Part shown: positions 53,157 to 62,860 of the stretch, piece by piece | How positions within the stretch are numbered: the first letter of the stretch is position 1 | Layout of the letters: each line of letters starts with the position of its first letter | Origin: Arthrobacter sp. SPG23 | Lineage (GTDB): Bacteria > Actinomycetota > Actinomycetes > Actinomycetales > Micrococcaceae | Direction of reading: 5' to 3' | Assembly (NCBI RefSeq): GCF_000876655.1 | Contig: NZ_JYCN01000018.1 | Location: 248,027 to 312,026 of the forward strand | Length of the DNA stretch: 64,000 bases | Translations under genes and position numbers: made by a program | The notes under the pieces: model-generated | What the model was told of the DNA's origin: nothing | Seen by the model: the letters and a program-made list of their open reading frames with translations, nothing else | Database searches by the model: none

Positions 53157-55226
53157 ATGACGGCGAACCTCGCACCGACACTGGAGGCGCACGAGTTGTC
53201 TCTCGAAAAGATCTTTTCTAGTGACTTCGCGTTCTTCATCCCGGACTACCAACGTCCCTACTCCTGGTCCACCGATCAGTCGGGTCAACTGCTCGACGAT
53301 CTGAAGGACGCCATGGATCAGAACGATGGAGAACCCTACTTCTTAGGGTCCATCGTTCTTGTGAAGTCAAAGGGGAGCCCGGCCGCCGATGTAATTGACG
53401 GTCAGCAGCGGCTAACAACTCTAACCATATTGTTCTCGGCACTTCGCGCCCTGGCCACGGAAGAAACCGTCGTCAACCGCATAGAAAGCTGGATCCACGC
53501 CCCCATCGACCCGTTCGACGATGCGCCATCTCAGCCACGCGTGATCCTACGAAATCGTGACCAAGAATTCTTTTATCGCAACATCCAGTCCGCAGCGGGT
53601 CTAGACACAATCCTTGATATGAAGTCTCCACGCATGGATGCATCCGAGTCGCAACAGAGAATCTTCGAAAACTTCAAACACTTTCACGAAGAGCTTAGCT
53701 CCTGGAGCCCAGAAAAGCGTAAGCAGCTAGCGGCACTGCTCTCTAAGCGGACTTTTCTCGTCGTGGTCAGCACACCTTCAACTGAAAGCGCACATCGCAT
53801 CTTCAGTGTGATGAATTCGCGCGGCCTTGAACTGTCCCCGGCCGACATCTTCAAGTCACGGGTCATCGGCTCAATATCTGACGAAACCGCGAGAAAGCAG
53901 TATGCGTCGAAGTGGGAGCAGGCTGAGGTGAATATAACCCGGTCGTCCTTTGCTGATCTATTCCTCCACATCCGTACAATATTTGTACAGGAACGCGCCA
54001 AAACGTCCCTACTCAAAGAATTTCAGGATCTGGTGTTGTCCAAGTTCCTACCCGACCGAGCCACCCATTTCGTCGACACCGTTCTGGTCCCGTATTCGCA
54101 GGCTTACGAGATCGTTACAGGTTCTTCCTTTCCGGGTCGCACGCGGTCGGTCGAAATCAACTCTGCTCTTAGACGTTTGAACGCATTGAACAATAAAGAC
54201 TGGTTGCCACCTGCGCTTTGGGCAATTCATAATCAGGGCGATGATGAGGACTTCCTCGCGGATTTCTTTCGGCGATTCGAGCGCCTCGCCGCCTCTATGC
54301 TCATTCGCCGGGAGTACGCCACCCCACGGGCCCAACGCTATGCTGAGCTCTTGCGACATCTGGAGAGCGGCAACGGTCTCGAATCTCGTGCTCTCCAACT
54401 CTCAGAACAAGAAAAATCCGCAACGCTGGAAGCACTTGATGGGCCGATTTATGGAGCCAATCCCGTTGCCAGGTACGTCTTGTTGCGTACCGACGAGCTT
54501 CTGTCCGGTGAAGCAGGCGTCAGCTACAACCACACGGTGATAACCGTCGAGCATGTGCTCCCACAGAGACCGGCCCCAGAATCGTCTTGGCGTCGAATAT
54601 TCAGCGACGAAGAACGAGCGACTTTGGTGAACCGTCTGGGAAATTTGGTCTTGCTGAATCAGAGAAAGAACTCCCAGGCGGGCAACGCTGACTTCGACCT
54701 GAAGAAGTCGACGTACTTCAAGACATCTAAGGGCGTTTCAGTTTTTTCAGTTACAACGCAGGTCATCACCCAGGACCGGTGGGACGCCGACACCATTTTG
54801 CAACGGCAGCAAGCACTTCTTTGCATGCTGGAGAAGGAATGGAATCTGAAGCCCGACGCGACCACCGCCAACGTTTCGACTGTGGCTACAGAAGGACTCG
54901 GCCTCAGACTGTACGGCACAGAGGGATCGTTCGGAGAAGCCCAATTTTGGAACGGGCAATTCCAGTTGACCAAGGCCCGGCTGCTCCGAACTACGAAAGT
55001 CTCTATGCGAGAAACCCTAATAAATCGCAGAAGAGAGTTGATCTCCCAAGGAGTGCTGACACCTGACGGGCCACACCACCTGCTGCTTGAAAAGCCGGTC
55101 GAATTTCCATCGCCCAGCGCAGCGGCCATGTTCGTCCTCGGAAGGTCCGCCAACGGAAGAACGGAATGGAAGACTGAAGACGGCAGGTTGTTGCAGGACG
55201 TAGATTTCAACAGCGGACTATCTTAG
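53157..55226 (+). CDS. DUF262-DUF1524 (GmrSD-like) protein with C-terminal DUF4357
   Basis: A 689-aa protein. The N-terminal DUF262 (ParB-like) domain shows FFIPDYQRPYSWS, FLGSIVLV and the hallmark DVIDGQQRLTTLT. The DUF1524 HNH region shows ITVEHVLPQ and NRLGNLVLLNQRKNSQAGN. The C-terminus, SPSAAAMFVLGRSANGRTEWKTEDG, matches DUF4357. GmrSD enzymes cut modified DNA, so this is a likely type IV anti-phage nuclease. ATG 53157 has GGAGGAAG upstream, 76 bases after hsdR, perhaps the same transcript. Confidence 0.85.
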   Translation: MTANLAPTLEAHELSLEKIFSSDFAFFIPDYQRPYSWSTDQSGQLLDDLKDAMDQNDGEPYFLGSIVLVKSKGSPAADVIDGQQRLTTLTILFSALRALATEETVVNRIESWIHAPIDPFDDAPSQPRVILRNRDQEFFYRNIQSAAGLDTILDMKSPRMDASESQQRIFENFKHFHEELSSWSPEKRKQLAALLSKRTFLVVVSTPSTESAHRIFSVMNSRGLELSPADIFKSRVIGSISDETARKQYASKWEQAEVNITRSSFADLFLHIRTIFVQERAKTSLLKEFQDLVLSKFLPDRATHFVDTVLVPYSQAYEIVTGSSFPGRTRSVEINSALRRLNALNNKDWLPPALWAIHNQGDDEDFLADFFRRFERLAASMLIRREYATPRAQRYAELLRHLESGNGLESRALQLSEQEKSATLEALDGPIYGANPVARYVLLRTDELLSGEAGVSYNHTVITVEHVLPQRPAPESSWRRIFSDEERATLVNRLGNLVLLNQRKNSQAGNADFDLKKSTYFKTSKGVSVFSVTTQVITQDRWDADTILQRQQALLCMLEKEWNLKPDATTANVSTVATEGLGLRLYGTEGSFGEAQFWNGQFQLTKARLLRTTKVSMRETLINRRRELISQGVLTPDGPHHLLLEKPVEFPSPSAAAMFVLGRSANGRTEWKTEDGRLLQDVDFNSGLS

Positions 55227-55260
55227 AGACGTCGCCGCCGTAGGGGCTGTGAACGAAAAA

Positions 55261-56037
55261 TGAACCGTCCCGGGAATCATGCCGCCTGTTTGTTGGCGGC
55301 GGCGTCGGGTAGCGAGCCGGTTTGTAGATCATAATATGTTTGCTCGTATTCCTCTGGTGTCTGGTGATCCAGTGCGGAATGCAGGCGTTCGTTGTTGTAC
55401 CAGTGGACCCACTCGAAGACGATCTCCATCACGTCGGTTTCGGTCTTCAGCGCCCCGGTGCGGAACGGTGAATCCTTCGCAATGGCCTCGTTCTTGAACA
55501 GCCCCATCACGGTCTCGGCGGCGGCATTGTCATAGGCGTCACCCACGCTGCCGATGGAGGGCTGCAGGCCCTCCAGGGCCAGGGTGTCTGTGTACCGGAT
55601 GGAGGTGTATTGGCTTCCCGCGTCGCTGTGGTGAATCAGTCCCGCCGGTGCCGGCCGGCCGGTGTGTTCGCGCCGCCACAGGGCCATCCGCAGGCAGTGT
55701 TCGACGAACGTGGTGTCCTTGACGGTTGAGGTTTCCCAGCCGACGATCGCCCGGGAGTACAGGTCGATGACCAGGGCGACGTAGACGAATCCTGAGTAGA
55801 CCGGGACATAGGTGAAATCAGTGACCCAGATCCGGTTCGGGGCCGGGGCGGTGAAGTCCCTGTTCAGGAGGTCGAGCTTCGGCGCCAGTGCCTTGCAGGC
55901 AGCATAGACAGACGGGTATTCGGACAATCGATCCAGGGCATGCGCACTGCACGGTCACGGACTTCGGGCGGAAACTGCTTGGGCATAATCACTATCCTTC
56001 TCAAAGAAGATAGCAGCATCAAACCCGGGACGGTTCA
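55261..56037. mobile_element. Internally deleted IS3-family element
   Basis: Perfect 14-base inverted repeats TGAACCGTCCCGGG at 55261-55274 and CCCGGGACGGTTCA at 56024-56037 bound a 777-bp element, well below the roughly 1.2-1.3 kb of IS3 elements. It holds the start of orfA fused to the catalytic end of orfB. No 3-4 base target duplication is visible (GAAAAA on the left, GCCCGT on the right), so it may have rearranged after insertion. Confidence 0.82.
55277..55986 (-). pseudogene. IS3 transposase, orfA start fused to orfB catalytic domain
   Basis: The frame begins with the OrfA N-terminus MPKQFPPEVRDRAVRM at 55986, shifts by one base, continues as LDRLSEYPSVYAACKALAPK and jumps straight into the OrfB integrase core DLLNRDFTAPAPNRIWVTDF. 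The DDE residues remain (VTDFTYV, HHSDAGSQY, KNEAI), and the tail IVFEWVHWYNNERLHSALDH is complete. The OrfA leucine zipper and OrfB HTH are lost, so it should be inactive. Confidence 0.82.
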
Positions 56038-56247
56038 GCCCGTGTTCGGAACGATCTGTTCGCTCTTCCTGGTGTCCCGAGGCAACAACCGTGACTATCG
56101 GGGCCACGGCCTCCGCTACATTGAGCATGCATTTAGATGTCTGAGAACGAACACCCATGGCCGGCGGCCTGCTGGCCACCTGAGCAAATTGGAAATGACT
56201 TGAGGAATCCTGGAAGTATTAGGCGGAGTGCTGGTGAGATCGCGCTG
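56038..56247. other. Non-coding stretch right of the IS element
   Basis: No gene supported. A minus-strand fragment reads MLNVAEAVAPIVTVVASGH before running into the IS element; it could be the start of a gene interrupted by the insertion, but no family is recognisable. Confidence 0.3.
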
Positions 56248-56985
56248 TCAACTCCGTTGCCTTGCCAGTTCTTTCCCCGCTTCTATGCCCACAGTAATGA
56301 AAAACCGCTTGGCATAAGTCTCTGCTTGTTCTGTAACCCACTGGTCGCGTACCACGATGCCCCAAAAGCAGGCCAAGAATATTTGGAGGATCAAGGTGAT
56401 CACCCCTACCAACATCTGGTCCTTTATTACGGCTAGGTAGAGATTGGCAAATGTTGTTGAGGCGAGAACGGCAAGTGCAAAGCCCTTCAGTGCGCGGGCA
56501 TTGCGTCGAAATCCATACGAGGCGTTTTCTGCGTTAAGCCGTCCGACGTCGATGCCTGTCTCGCGTATCCGAGCTATCGAAGAGTAGACGGCCTGTTCAT
56601 AACGTTCGGTCGCCTCAATGGGATTTGACCGTTCCTCCGACTTTGTTGGAAGCCTACGACCGCTTACGGCCTCAACGTCACGTCGCCGTTGCTTACGGAG
56701 ACTCGGTTGCACCCCATCAAATCGGCGGAGCGCCCGCGTCGTCGGTAGACCGCCCCAACTCGATACCAGTCGCTTCTCGGTCCGTCTTCCCAAGGGCCGG
56801 ACCCACTCTGCAATACAAGCAGCTAAGCCCAGTGAAACCATGAGAGACGCCGCCGTGCCGATCCAGGCAAAATCTGAAACCCAGTAGGCGCTCAAGGCTA
56901 ACGCGGGGACGACCGTGATTCCGGCGGGACCCCAAAGTGCCTTGCGGGCATAGGCGTCCCAGCCGGAAAACACGCTCTTAGTCAT
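56248..56985 (-). CDS. Four-helix membrane protein, partner of the MBL protein
   Basis: A 245-aa protein with two helices near the N-terminus (PAGITVVPALALSAYWV, WIGTAASLMVSLGLAACIAEWV), a basic soluble segment of about 100 residues (SLRKQRRRDVEAVSGRR) and two more helices (GFALAVLASTTFANLYLAV, MLVGVITLILQIFLACFWGIVV). Paired helices around a cytoplasmic middle recall small effector membrane proteins of defence systems. Function inferred only from context. Its ATG overlaps the MBL stop (ATGA). Confidence 0.68.
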   Translation of the reverse strand: MTKSVFSGWDAYARKALWGPAGITVVPALALSAYWVSDFAWIGTAASLMVSLGLAACIAEWVRPLGRRTEKRLVSSWGGLPTTRALRRFDGVQPSLRKQRRRDVEAVSGRRLPTKSEERSNPIEATERYEQAVYSSIARIRETGIDVGRLNAENASYGFRRNARALKGFALAVLASTTFANLYLAVIKDQMLVGVITLILQIFLACFWGIVVRDQWVTEQAETYAKRFFITVGIEAGKELARQRS

Positions 56986-58034
56986 CAGTCATCGTCCTCT
57001 ACGAGAGGACCAACAGCCGTCGCGGTGGACCAGCCGGCGCGACGCTCGGCGTTCCAGTGATGGGCGATTACCTTCCCTTCAGTGACGTACACCTTTCCGC
57101 CCCTCCGTCCAAACGCATTCGTGACCCGTGGGGACGGATGTTTCTCGGAAAGGCGCGCACTGGAGATGAACACCGTAGGTGTGCTGAACCCTTTGTCCTT
57201 GGGGCCGAGCCAGCGATCCAAGACCGAGGGGCCGACATTGTGGTGACTACCATGATGCGGGGCTTGGATGAAGGACAACGGCGCTTGGCTCACTGGTCCA
57301 TATGAGCTCTCGTACACGTCGGCTGCGTCATTCAATCCGCGGATGCCCGTATCCCCTGTTAGTAGGAAACGCCGCTTATCCACGTCCAGGAGGGTGATCA
57401 CGGAAGCTTGGTTTCGGGACGAAGTGTCGTCGGTGTCGGTCAGAGTCTCGACAGGAAACAGCGCCAAGACCTGTTCCAATTTCTTCGTTAGCGTAACGAG
57501 CGGACCCGCGGACGCGAACAACGAACCGAAGGCAGCTTTTGATGAAGCTTCACCCGAAAGTTCTTCAGCAAGGTTTTCTTGGTAGAGGTCCTTGGTCGGC
57601 CCTAGTACCTGCAGAGCGCCACCGCACCGAGTGACCCCCGTGAACGGTTCGGTGATCGTCACACCCAATTCCTTGGCCTTTGTATACAGTTCGAGGATCT
57701 TTTCGATATTACTCAACTTGAGGTAGGTGCTGGTGTGCAGCCATGGCTGATGCATGAACAGCTCCCCTACCGTGCAACGGTCGAACAAGGTGATCAGGCC
57801 ATTGATGTGATCCGCGTCAGGGTGGGTGGACACGACGTAATCAACATGGCTCGTGTTGTAGTGCTTTGCGATGTGATCGGCAAGGTCGTCCCCGATGTCA
57901 GTAAAGCCCGCGTCAAAGACAACTACGACGGGCGATGAACCGCCGGGAGGGATGAACCTGGCGGCGATGGCGTCCCCACTTCGCGTTGAGGATTCGTCCG
58001 GATTCTCGACAGGAAGGAAATCAATCTCGATCAA
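56985..58034 (-). CDS. ComEC/Rec2-like metallo-beta-lactamase-fold protein
   Basis: A soluble 349-aa hydrolase. Motifs: VVVVFDAGF, VVSTHPDADHING (the HxDxDH metal site as THPDADH), FLLTGDTGIRGLND (Asp/His region) and IQAPHHGSHHNVGPS with the HHGS characteristic of ComEC-type MBL domains. It lacks the ComEC membrane domains, so it is a stand-alone nuclease or phosphodiesterase. TTG 58034 (then IEIDFLPVENPDES) has GGAG at good spacing; TTG 58061 is an alternative without one. Forms a two-gene unit with the four-TM protein. Confidence 0.8.
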   Translation of the reverse strand: MIEIDFLPVENPDESSTRSGDAIAARFIPPGGSSPVVVVFDAGFTDIGDDLADHIAKHYNTSHVDYVVSTHPDADHINGLITLFDRCTVGELFMHQPWLHTSTYLKLSNIEKILELYTKAKELGVTITEPFTGVTRCGGALQVLGPTKDLYQENLAEELSGEASSKAAFGSLFASAGPLVTLTKKLEQVLALFPVETLTDTDDTSSRNQASVITLLDVDKRRFLLTGDTGIRGLNDAADVYESSYGPVSQAPLSFIQAPHHGSHHNVGPSVLDRWLGPKDKGFSTPTVFISSARLSEKHPSPRVTNAFGRRGGKVYVTEGKVIAHHWNAERRAGWSTATAVGPLVEDDD

Positions 58035-58249
58035 GAGGGTTACTCCAAAATCTGTTGGCAAGGTGTGCCGATGCTTGTGAAAAATGCCGCCCGGACGGGT
58101 AAGTCTGGTTTATTTTGGCGGGAGAAGGCCGCCTAGACCTTGAGTCTCTTCCAGATGGGATGCCGTTGTTCCAAGCGGGTGGGCATCACCTCTCAGCAGC
58201 CGTTATTCCGCACAGCAGCCACCTGAGATGATGAGGACCAGAACCCGAG

Positions 58250-58310
58250 CAAGTTGAACCGAGGTCAAGTTGACCAGAATCGGTCCAACTTGATCCGAAA
58301 GAGTTCAACT
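58250..58310. repeat. Cluster of AAGTTGA-type half-sites upstream of the MBL operon
   Basis: CAAGTTGAACC (58250), CAAGTTGACC (58266), GGTCCAACTTG (58282, inverted) and AGTTCAACT (58302) recur at a 14-20 base spacing, giving both direct and inverted pairs. The remaining bases from 58035 to 58379, between the MBL and nrdF genes, have no gene. The array could bind a regulator of the MBL operon or mark an old recombination site. Confidence 0.55.
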
Positions 58311-58379
58311 AGCTCCGAATCTCACAGGGTTTCTTAGGTGAAGGTTTGTATTAAACTCAACCCTCGGTCAACAAGAAGT

Positions 58380-59381
<1,002 letters not shown>

Positions 59382-59448
59382 TTAAGTTAAGCGTACGACG
59401 GCGGGCGGGCGCCCGCCGTCGTACTTCACAAGTTAGTTGACGCTTCAA

Positions 59449-61632
59449 CTAGAGCATGCAGCTGACGCAGCCTTCCACCTCAGTCCCTTCCAGCGCGAGC
59501 TGGCGGAGACGGATGTAGTAGATGGTCTTGATGCCCTTTTTCCAGGCGTAGATCTGGGCCTTGTTGATGTCGCGCGTGGTGGCGGTGTCCTTGAAGAACA
59601 GCGTCAGGGACAGGCCCTGGTCCACGTGCTGCGTGGCAGCGGCGTAGGTGTCGATGACCTTCTCGTAGCCGATCTCGTACGCGTCCTGGTAGTACTCCAG
59701 GTTGTCGTTCGTCAGGTACGGCGCCGGGTAGTACACGCGGCCCAGCTTGCCTTCCTTGCGGATCTCGATCTTGGACGCCACCGGGTGGATCGAGGAGGTG
59801 GAGTTGTTGATGTAGGAGATCGAGCCCGTCGGCGGGACGGCCTGCAGGTTCTGGTTGTAGATGCCGTGCTCCATGACGGAAGCCTTCAGCTCGCGCCAGT
59901 CATCCTGGGTGGGGATGTGGATGTTCTTGAACAACTCAGCAACCTTGGCGGTCTGCGGTACCCATTCCTGCTCCGTGTACTTGTCGAAGAACTCGCCCGA
60001 CGCGTACTTGGACTTCTCGAAGCCGCCGAAGGTCTGGCCGGTCTGGATGGCCAGCTTATTGGAGGCGCGGACGGCGTGGTACACCACCGAGTAGAAGTAG
60101 ATGTTGGTGAAGTCCAGGCCCTCTTCGGAACCGTAGTGGACCCGCTCGCGGGCCAGGTAGCCGTGCAGGTTCATCTGGCCGAGGCCGATGGCGTGGCTCT
60201 GGTCGTTGCCGCGGGCGATGGACGGCACCGAGGTGATGTTGGACATGTCCGACACTGCCGAGAGCGAGCGGATGGCGGTCTCGATGGTCAGGCCGAAGTC
60301 CGGCGAATCCATGGTCTTCGCGATGTTCAGCGAGCCCAGGTTGCAGGAGATGTCCTTGCCGGTCTGGTCGTAGGACAGGTCATCGTTGTACGTGGTGGGC
60401 TGCGAAACCTGGAGGATCTCGGAGCACAGGTTGGACATGATGATCTTGCCGTCGATCGGGTTTTCCCGGTTCACGGTGTCCTCGAACATGATGTACGGGT
60501 AGCCGGATTCGAACTGGATCTCGGCGAGTGTCTGGAAGAACTCGCGCGCCTTGATCTTGGTCTTCTTGATCCGGGAATCGTCCACCATCTCGTAGTACTT
60601 CTCGGTGACCGAGACGTCGGAGAACGGCATGCCGTAGACGCGTTCGACGTCGTACGGGGAGAACAGGTACATGTCCTCGTCCCGCTTGGCCAGTTCGAAG
60701 GTGATGTCCGGGATGACGACGCCGAGCGAGAGGGTCTTGATGCGGATCTTCTCGTCCGCGTTCTCGCGCTTGGTGTCCAGGAAGCGGTAGATGTCCGGGT
60801 GGTGGGCGTGCAGGTACACGGCGCCGGCACCCTGGCGGGCACCAAGCTGGTTGGCGTAGGAGAAGCTGTCCTCGAGGAGCTTCATCACGGGGATGACCCC
60901 CGAGGACTGGTTTTCGATCTGCTTGATCGGGGCGCCGACCTCGCGGATGTTGGTCAGCGCGAACGCCACGCCGCCGCCGCGCTTGGACAGCTGCAGGGCG
61001 GAGTTGATGGACCGGCCGATCGACTCCATGTTGTCTTCGATGCGGAGCAGGAAGCAGGAGACCAGCTCGCCGCGCTGCTTCTTGCCGGCGTTAAGGAACG
61101 TGGGCGTGGCCGGCTGGAAGCGGCCCTCGATGATCTCGTCCACCATCTGCAGTGCAAGCTGCTCGTCGCCGCGGGCCAGGTGCAGGGCCACCATGCAGAC
61201 GCGGTCCTCGTAGCGCTCCAGGAAACGCTTGCCGTCAAACGTCTTCAGCGTGTAGGACGTGTAGAACTTGAACGCGCCCAGGAAGGTCTCGAAACGGAAC
61301 TTCTTCTTGTACGCGCGGTTGAAGAGCTCGCGGATGAAGTTCATCGTGTACTGGTCGAGGGTCTCGCGCTCGTAGTACTGGTTCTTCACCAGGTAGTCGA
61401 GCTTCTCTTCCAGGTCGTGGAAGAACACGGTGTTGTTGTTAACGTGCTGCAGGAAGTACTGGTGCGCGGCCTCGCGGTCGGCCTCGAACTGGATCTCGCC
61501 GTTCGGTCCGTACAGGTTCAGCATGGCATTCAGTTCGTGGTAACCCAGCCCCTTGTAGGCGGCGGGCAGCGCGGGCTTTTCTGCGGTCTTCTCGACGGCG
61601 GCCCCCGCGCGGGAACCCTGACCCTCAGGCAT
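59449..61632 (-). CDS. nrdE: Class Ib ribonucleotide reductase alpha subunit
   Basis: Catalytic subunit of class Ib RNR. The 727-aa protein has [18 protein letters not shown] (redox Cys), [47 protein letters not shown] and the C-terminal redox pair GCVSCML. The N-terminal ATP-cone is absent, as usual for class Ib. ATG 61632 lies two bases after the nrdI stop, so the operon is tightly coupled. Confidence 0.96.
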   Translation of the reverse strand: MPEGQGSRAGAAVEKTAEKPALPAAYKGLGYHELNAMLNLYGPNGEIQFEADREAAHQYFLQHVNNNTVFFHDLEEKLDYLVKNQYYERETLDQYTMNFIRELFNRAYKKKFRFETFLGAFKFYTSYTLKTFDGKRFLERYEDRVCMVALHLARGDEQLALQMVDEIIEGRFQPATPTFLNAGKKQRGELVSCFLLRIEDNMESIGRSINSALQLSKRGGGVAFALTNIREVGAPIKQIENQSSGVIPVMKLLEDSFSYANQLGARQGAGAVYLHAHHPDIYRFLDTKRENADEKIRIKTLSLGVVIPDITFELAKRDEDMYLFSPYDVERVYGMPFSDVSVTEKYYEMVDDSRIKKTKIKAREFFQTLAEIQFESGYPYIMFEDTVNRENPIDGKIIMSNLCSEILQVSQPTTYNDDLSYDQTGKDISCNLGSLNIAKTMDSPDFGLTIETAIRSLSAVSDMSNITSVPSIARGNDQSHAIGLGQMNLHGYLARERVHYGSEEGLDFTNIYFYSVVYHAVRASNKLAIQTGQTFGGFEKSKYASGEFFDKYTEQEWVPQTAKVAELFKNIHIPTQDDWRELKASVMEHGIYNQNLQAVPPTGSISYINNSTSSIHPVASKIEIRKEGKLGRVYYPAPYLTNDNLEYYQDAYEIGYEKVIDTYAAATQHVDQGLSLTLFFKDTATTRDINKAQIYAWKKGIKTIYYIRLRQLALEGTEVEGCVSCML

Positions 61633-61634
61633 GG

Positions 61635-62123
61635 TTACTTCTGTGTCTGCGACAGTAGTGTCCAAAACTTGTCCAATCCTTGGTTTACCAGGCGGACGTC
61701 TTCAGGCGTCCCCATGAGTTCGAAGCGGTAGAGGTGCGGTATCTGGCATTTGAAGGCGATGATGTCGCCCGCCATGCAGTAGTTGTCCCCGAAATTCGTG
61801 TTTCCTGCGCCGATCACCCCGCGGATCAGAGCCCTGTTCTGCGGGTTGTTGAGGAACCGGATGACCTGTTTCGGCACTGAGCCCTCGCCGCCGGTTCCAC
61901 CGTATGTGGGAACCACCAGAACGAAGGGCTCGACGGCCACAAGTTCAGCTTCACGCTGATGCAGGGGGATCCGGGCTGCATCCCGGCCCAGCTTCTCAAC
62001 GAAGCGCCGGGTATTCTCGGAAGCCGAGGAAAAGTAGATGAGGTGACTGGAAGTCCGGTTCATGGGCGTCGTCTTCGCGGCATCTGCTGCGAGCGGCGCA
62101 TCGGCAAGTGCCGGCGCTGCCAT
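61635..62123 (-). CDS. nrdI: NrdI flavodoxin-like activator
   Basis: Flavodoxin that helps build the Mn-tyrosyl radical of NrdF. The 162-aa protein has [19 protein letters not shown] (FMN phosphate loop), [23 protein letters not shown] and [16 protein letters not shown], all NrdI hallmarks. It has an extra Ala-rich N-terminus of about 25 residues. ATG 62123 has GAGGTG 6 bases upstream; GTG 62132 is an alternative. It follows nrdH by 51 bases. Confidence 0.94.
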   Translation of the reverse strand: MAAPALADAPLAADAAKTTPMNRTSSHLIYFSSASENTRRFVEKLGRDAARIPLHQREAELVAVEPFVLVVPTYGGTGGEGSVPKQVIRFLNNPQNRALIRGVIGAGNTNFGDNYCMAGDIIAFKCQIPHLYRFELMGTPEDVRLVNQGLDKFWTLLSQTQK

Positions 62124-62174
62124 GGGGGTCACCTCATCTACGTAAAGTTCTTTGCCGGAAACGGCGGATGAAGC

Positions 62175-62420
62175 CTAGGCCACGGAGGCGGCTGCGCTCA
62201 GCGCCAGCTCCTCGATCTTGTCCGGGCGGAAGCCTGACCAGTGATCCTGGTCCGTGACCACGACGGGGGCCTGCATGTAGCCGAGGGCTTTCAGCCGCTC
62301 AAGGGCATCCGCGTCCTGGGAGATGTCGACGCTCTGGTAGGTGATGCCCTTCTTGTCCAGCGCGCGGTATGTTGCGTTGCACTGAACACAGGCCGGCTTC
62401 GTGTAAACCGTAACGGTCAT
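62175..62420 (-). CDS. nrdH: NrdH glutaredoxin-like electron donor
   Basis: Thioredoxin-fold reductant for class Ib RNR. The 81-aa protein starts MTVTVYTKPACVQCNATYRAL with the CVQC active site and ends with the NrdH-type APVVVTDQDHWSGFRPDKI. ATG 62420 follows AGGGGACAGGAACC; a longer frame to 62534 would cross the promoter. It is the first gene of nrdHIEF. Confidence 0.95.
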   Translation of the reverse strand: MTVTVYTKPACVQCNATYRALDKKGITYQSVDISQDADALERLKALGYMQAPVVVTDQDHWSGFRPDKIEELALSAAASVA

Positions 62421-62545
62421 GGTTCCTGTCCCCTTTGTTGAAGTCACTGCTTTTGAAGTCTCTGGATCATCGTTGCGGTAGACACTGCCCGGATCTGAAA
62501 CCCCTGCTCGATGCCGGTCCTGCGTCCCGCTCAATCTGTATGTCG

Positions 62546-62600
62546 ATACTACATGTAGTGCACGGCCCCGATGAGGACCCCAACATGATGTATTACAAGT
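62546..62600 (-). promoter_or_regulatory. NrdR-box-like sites upstream of nrdH
   Basis: ACTACATGTAGT (62548-62559) is a perfect 12-base palindrome close to the core of the NrdR box ACACTATATATAGTGT. A weaker second site, ACATGATGTATTACAAGT (62583-62600), lies about four helical turns further upstream. NrdR usually binds such pairs and represses RNR genes when dATP is high. Confidence 0.6.
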
Positions 62601-62618
62601 ATGTCATTTAATGCACCG

Positions 62619-62710
62619 TTAATCCACAGGCCGGGGGCTGGAAAATGTCCGTGTTTCAGCTGTTTTCACGGACGAAATCCACACCCTGTGGAGGAGTTAG
62701 CCACAATTAA
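62619..62710. promoter_or_regulatory. DnaA-box-like words and a hairpin between nrdH and the cfa-like gene
   Basis: TTAATCCACA (62619), AAATCCACA (62675) and inverted TGTGGA (62688) each resemble the DnaA box TTATCCACA with one or two changes. Between the first two is a hairpin GTCCGTG/CACGGAC (62647-62653/62667-62673). It may couple RNR expression to replication, but no box is perfect. Confidence 0.4.
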
Positions 62711-62715
62711 TCCCC

Positions 62716-62766
62716 CCGCGTGTCGTCCTGCAGACGGCGTGTCGCCACTCTGCGGCGGGCGTGTCG
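62716..62766. repeat. Three GCGTGTCG repeats
   Basis: The octamer GCGTGTCG occurs three times at about 20-base spacing (near 62719, 62738 and 62758), separated by CTGCAGACG- and CTCTGCGGCG-like words. They precede the terminator hairpin. Purpose unknown. Confidence 0.5.
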
Positions 62767-62780
62767 GAGGGCACACGAAA

Positions 62781-62809
62781 GGGGCCCTAAAAGCTTTTTT
62801 CAGGGCCCC
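62781..62809 (-). terminator. Terminator of the cfa-like gene
   Basis: GGGGCCCT (62781-62788) and AGGGCCCC (62802-62809) flank a loop with AAAAGCTTTTTT, giving an extended stem. On the minus strand it lies about 50 bases after the stop of the cyclopropane synthase gene. A- and T-rich loop ends would work in both directions. Confidence 0.75.
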
Positions 62810-62860
62810 GATGTGATGAACGGTACGTCGGGTCAGCGGACCCGACAGGCGGCGCGCGGC

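Noticed and set aside
58250..58310. Half-site cluster considered as a CRISPR or phage attachment site
   Set aside because: Spacing is short and irregular, no spacer pattern, no integrase and no matching copy at the left edge that I could find.
59437..61731. 764-aa plus-strand frame opposite nrdE
   Set aside because: nrdE is certain; the opposite frame is rich in Val/Leu/Asp/His as expected of its complement.
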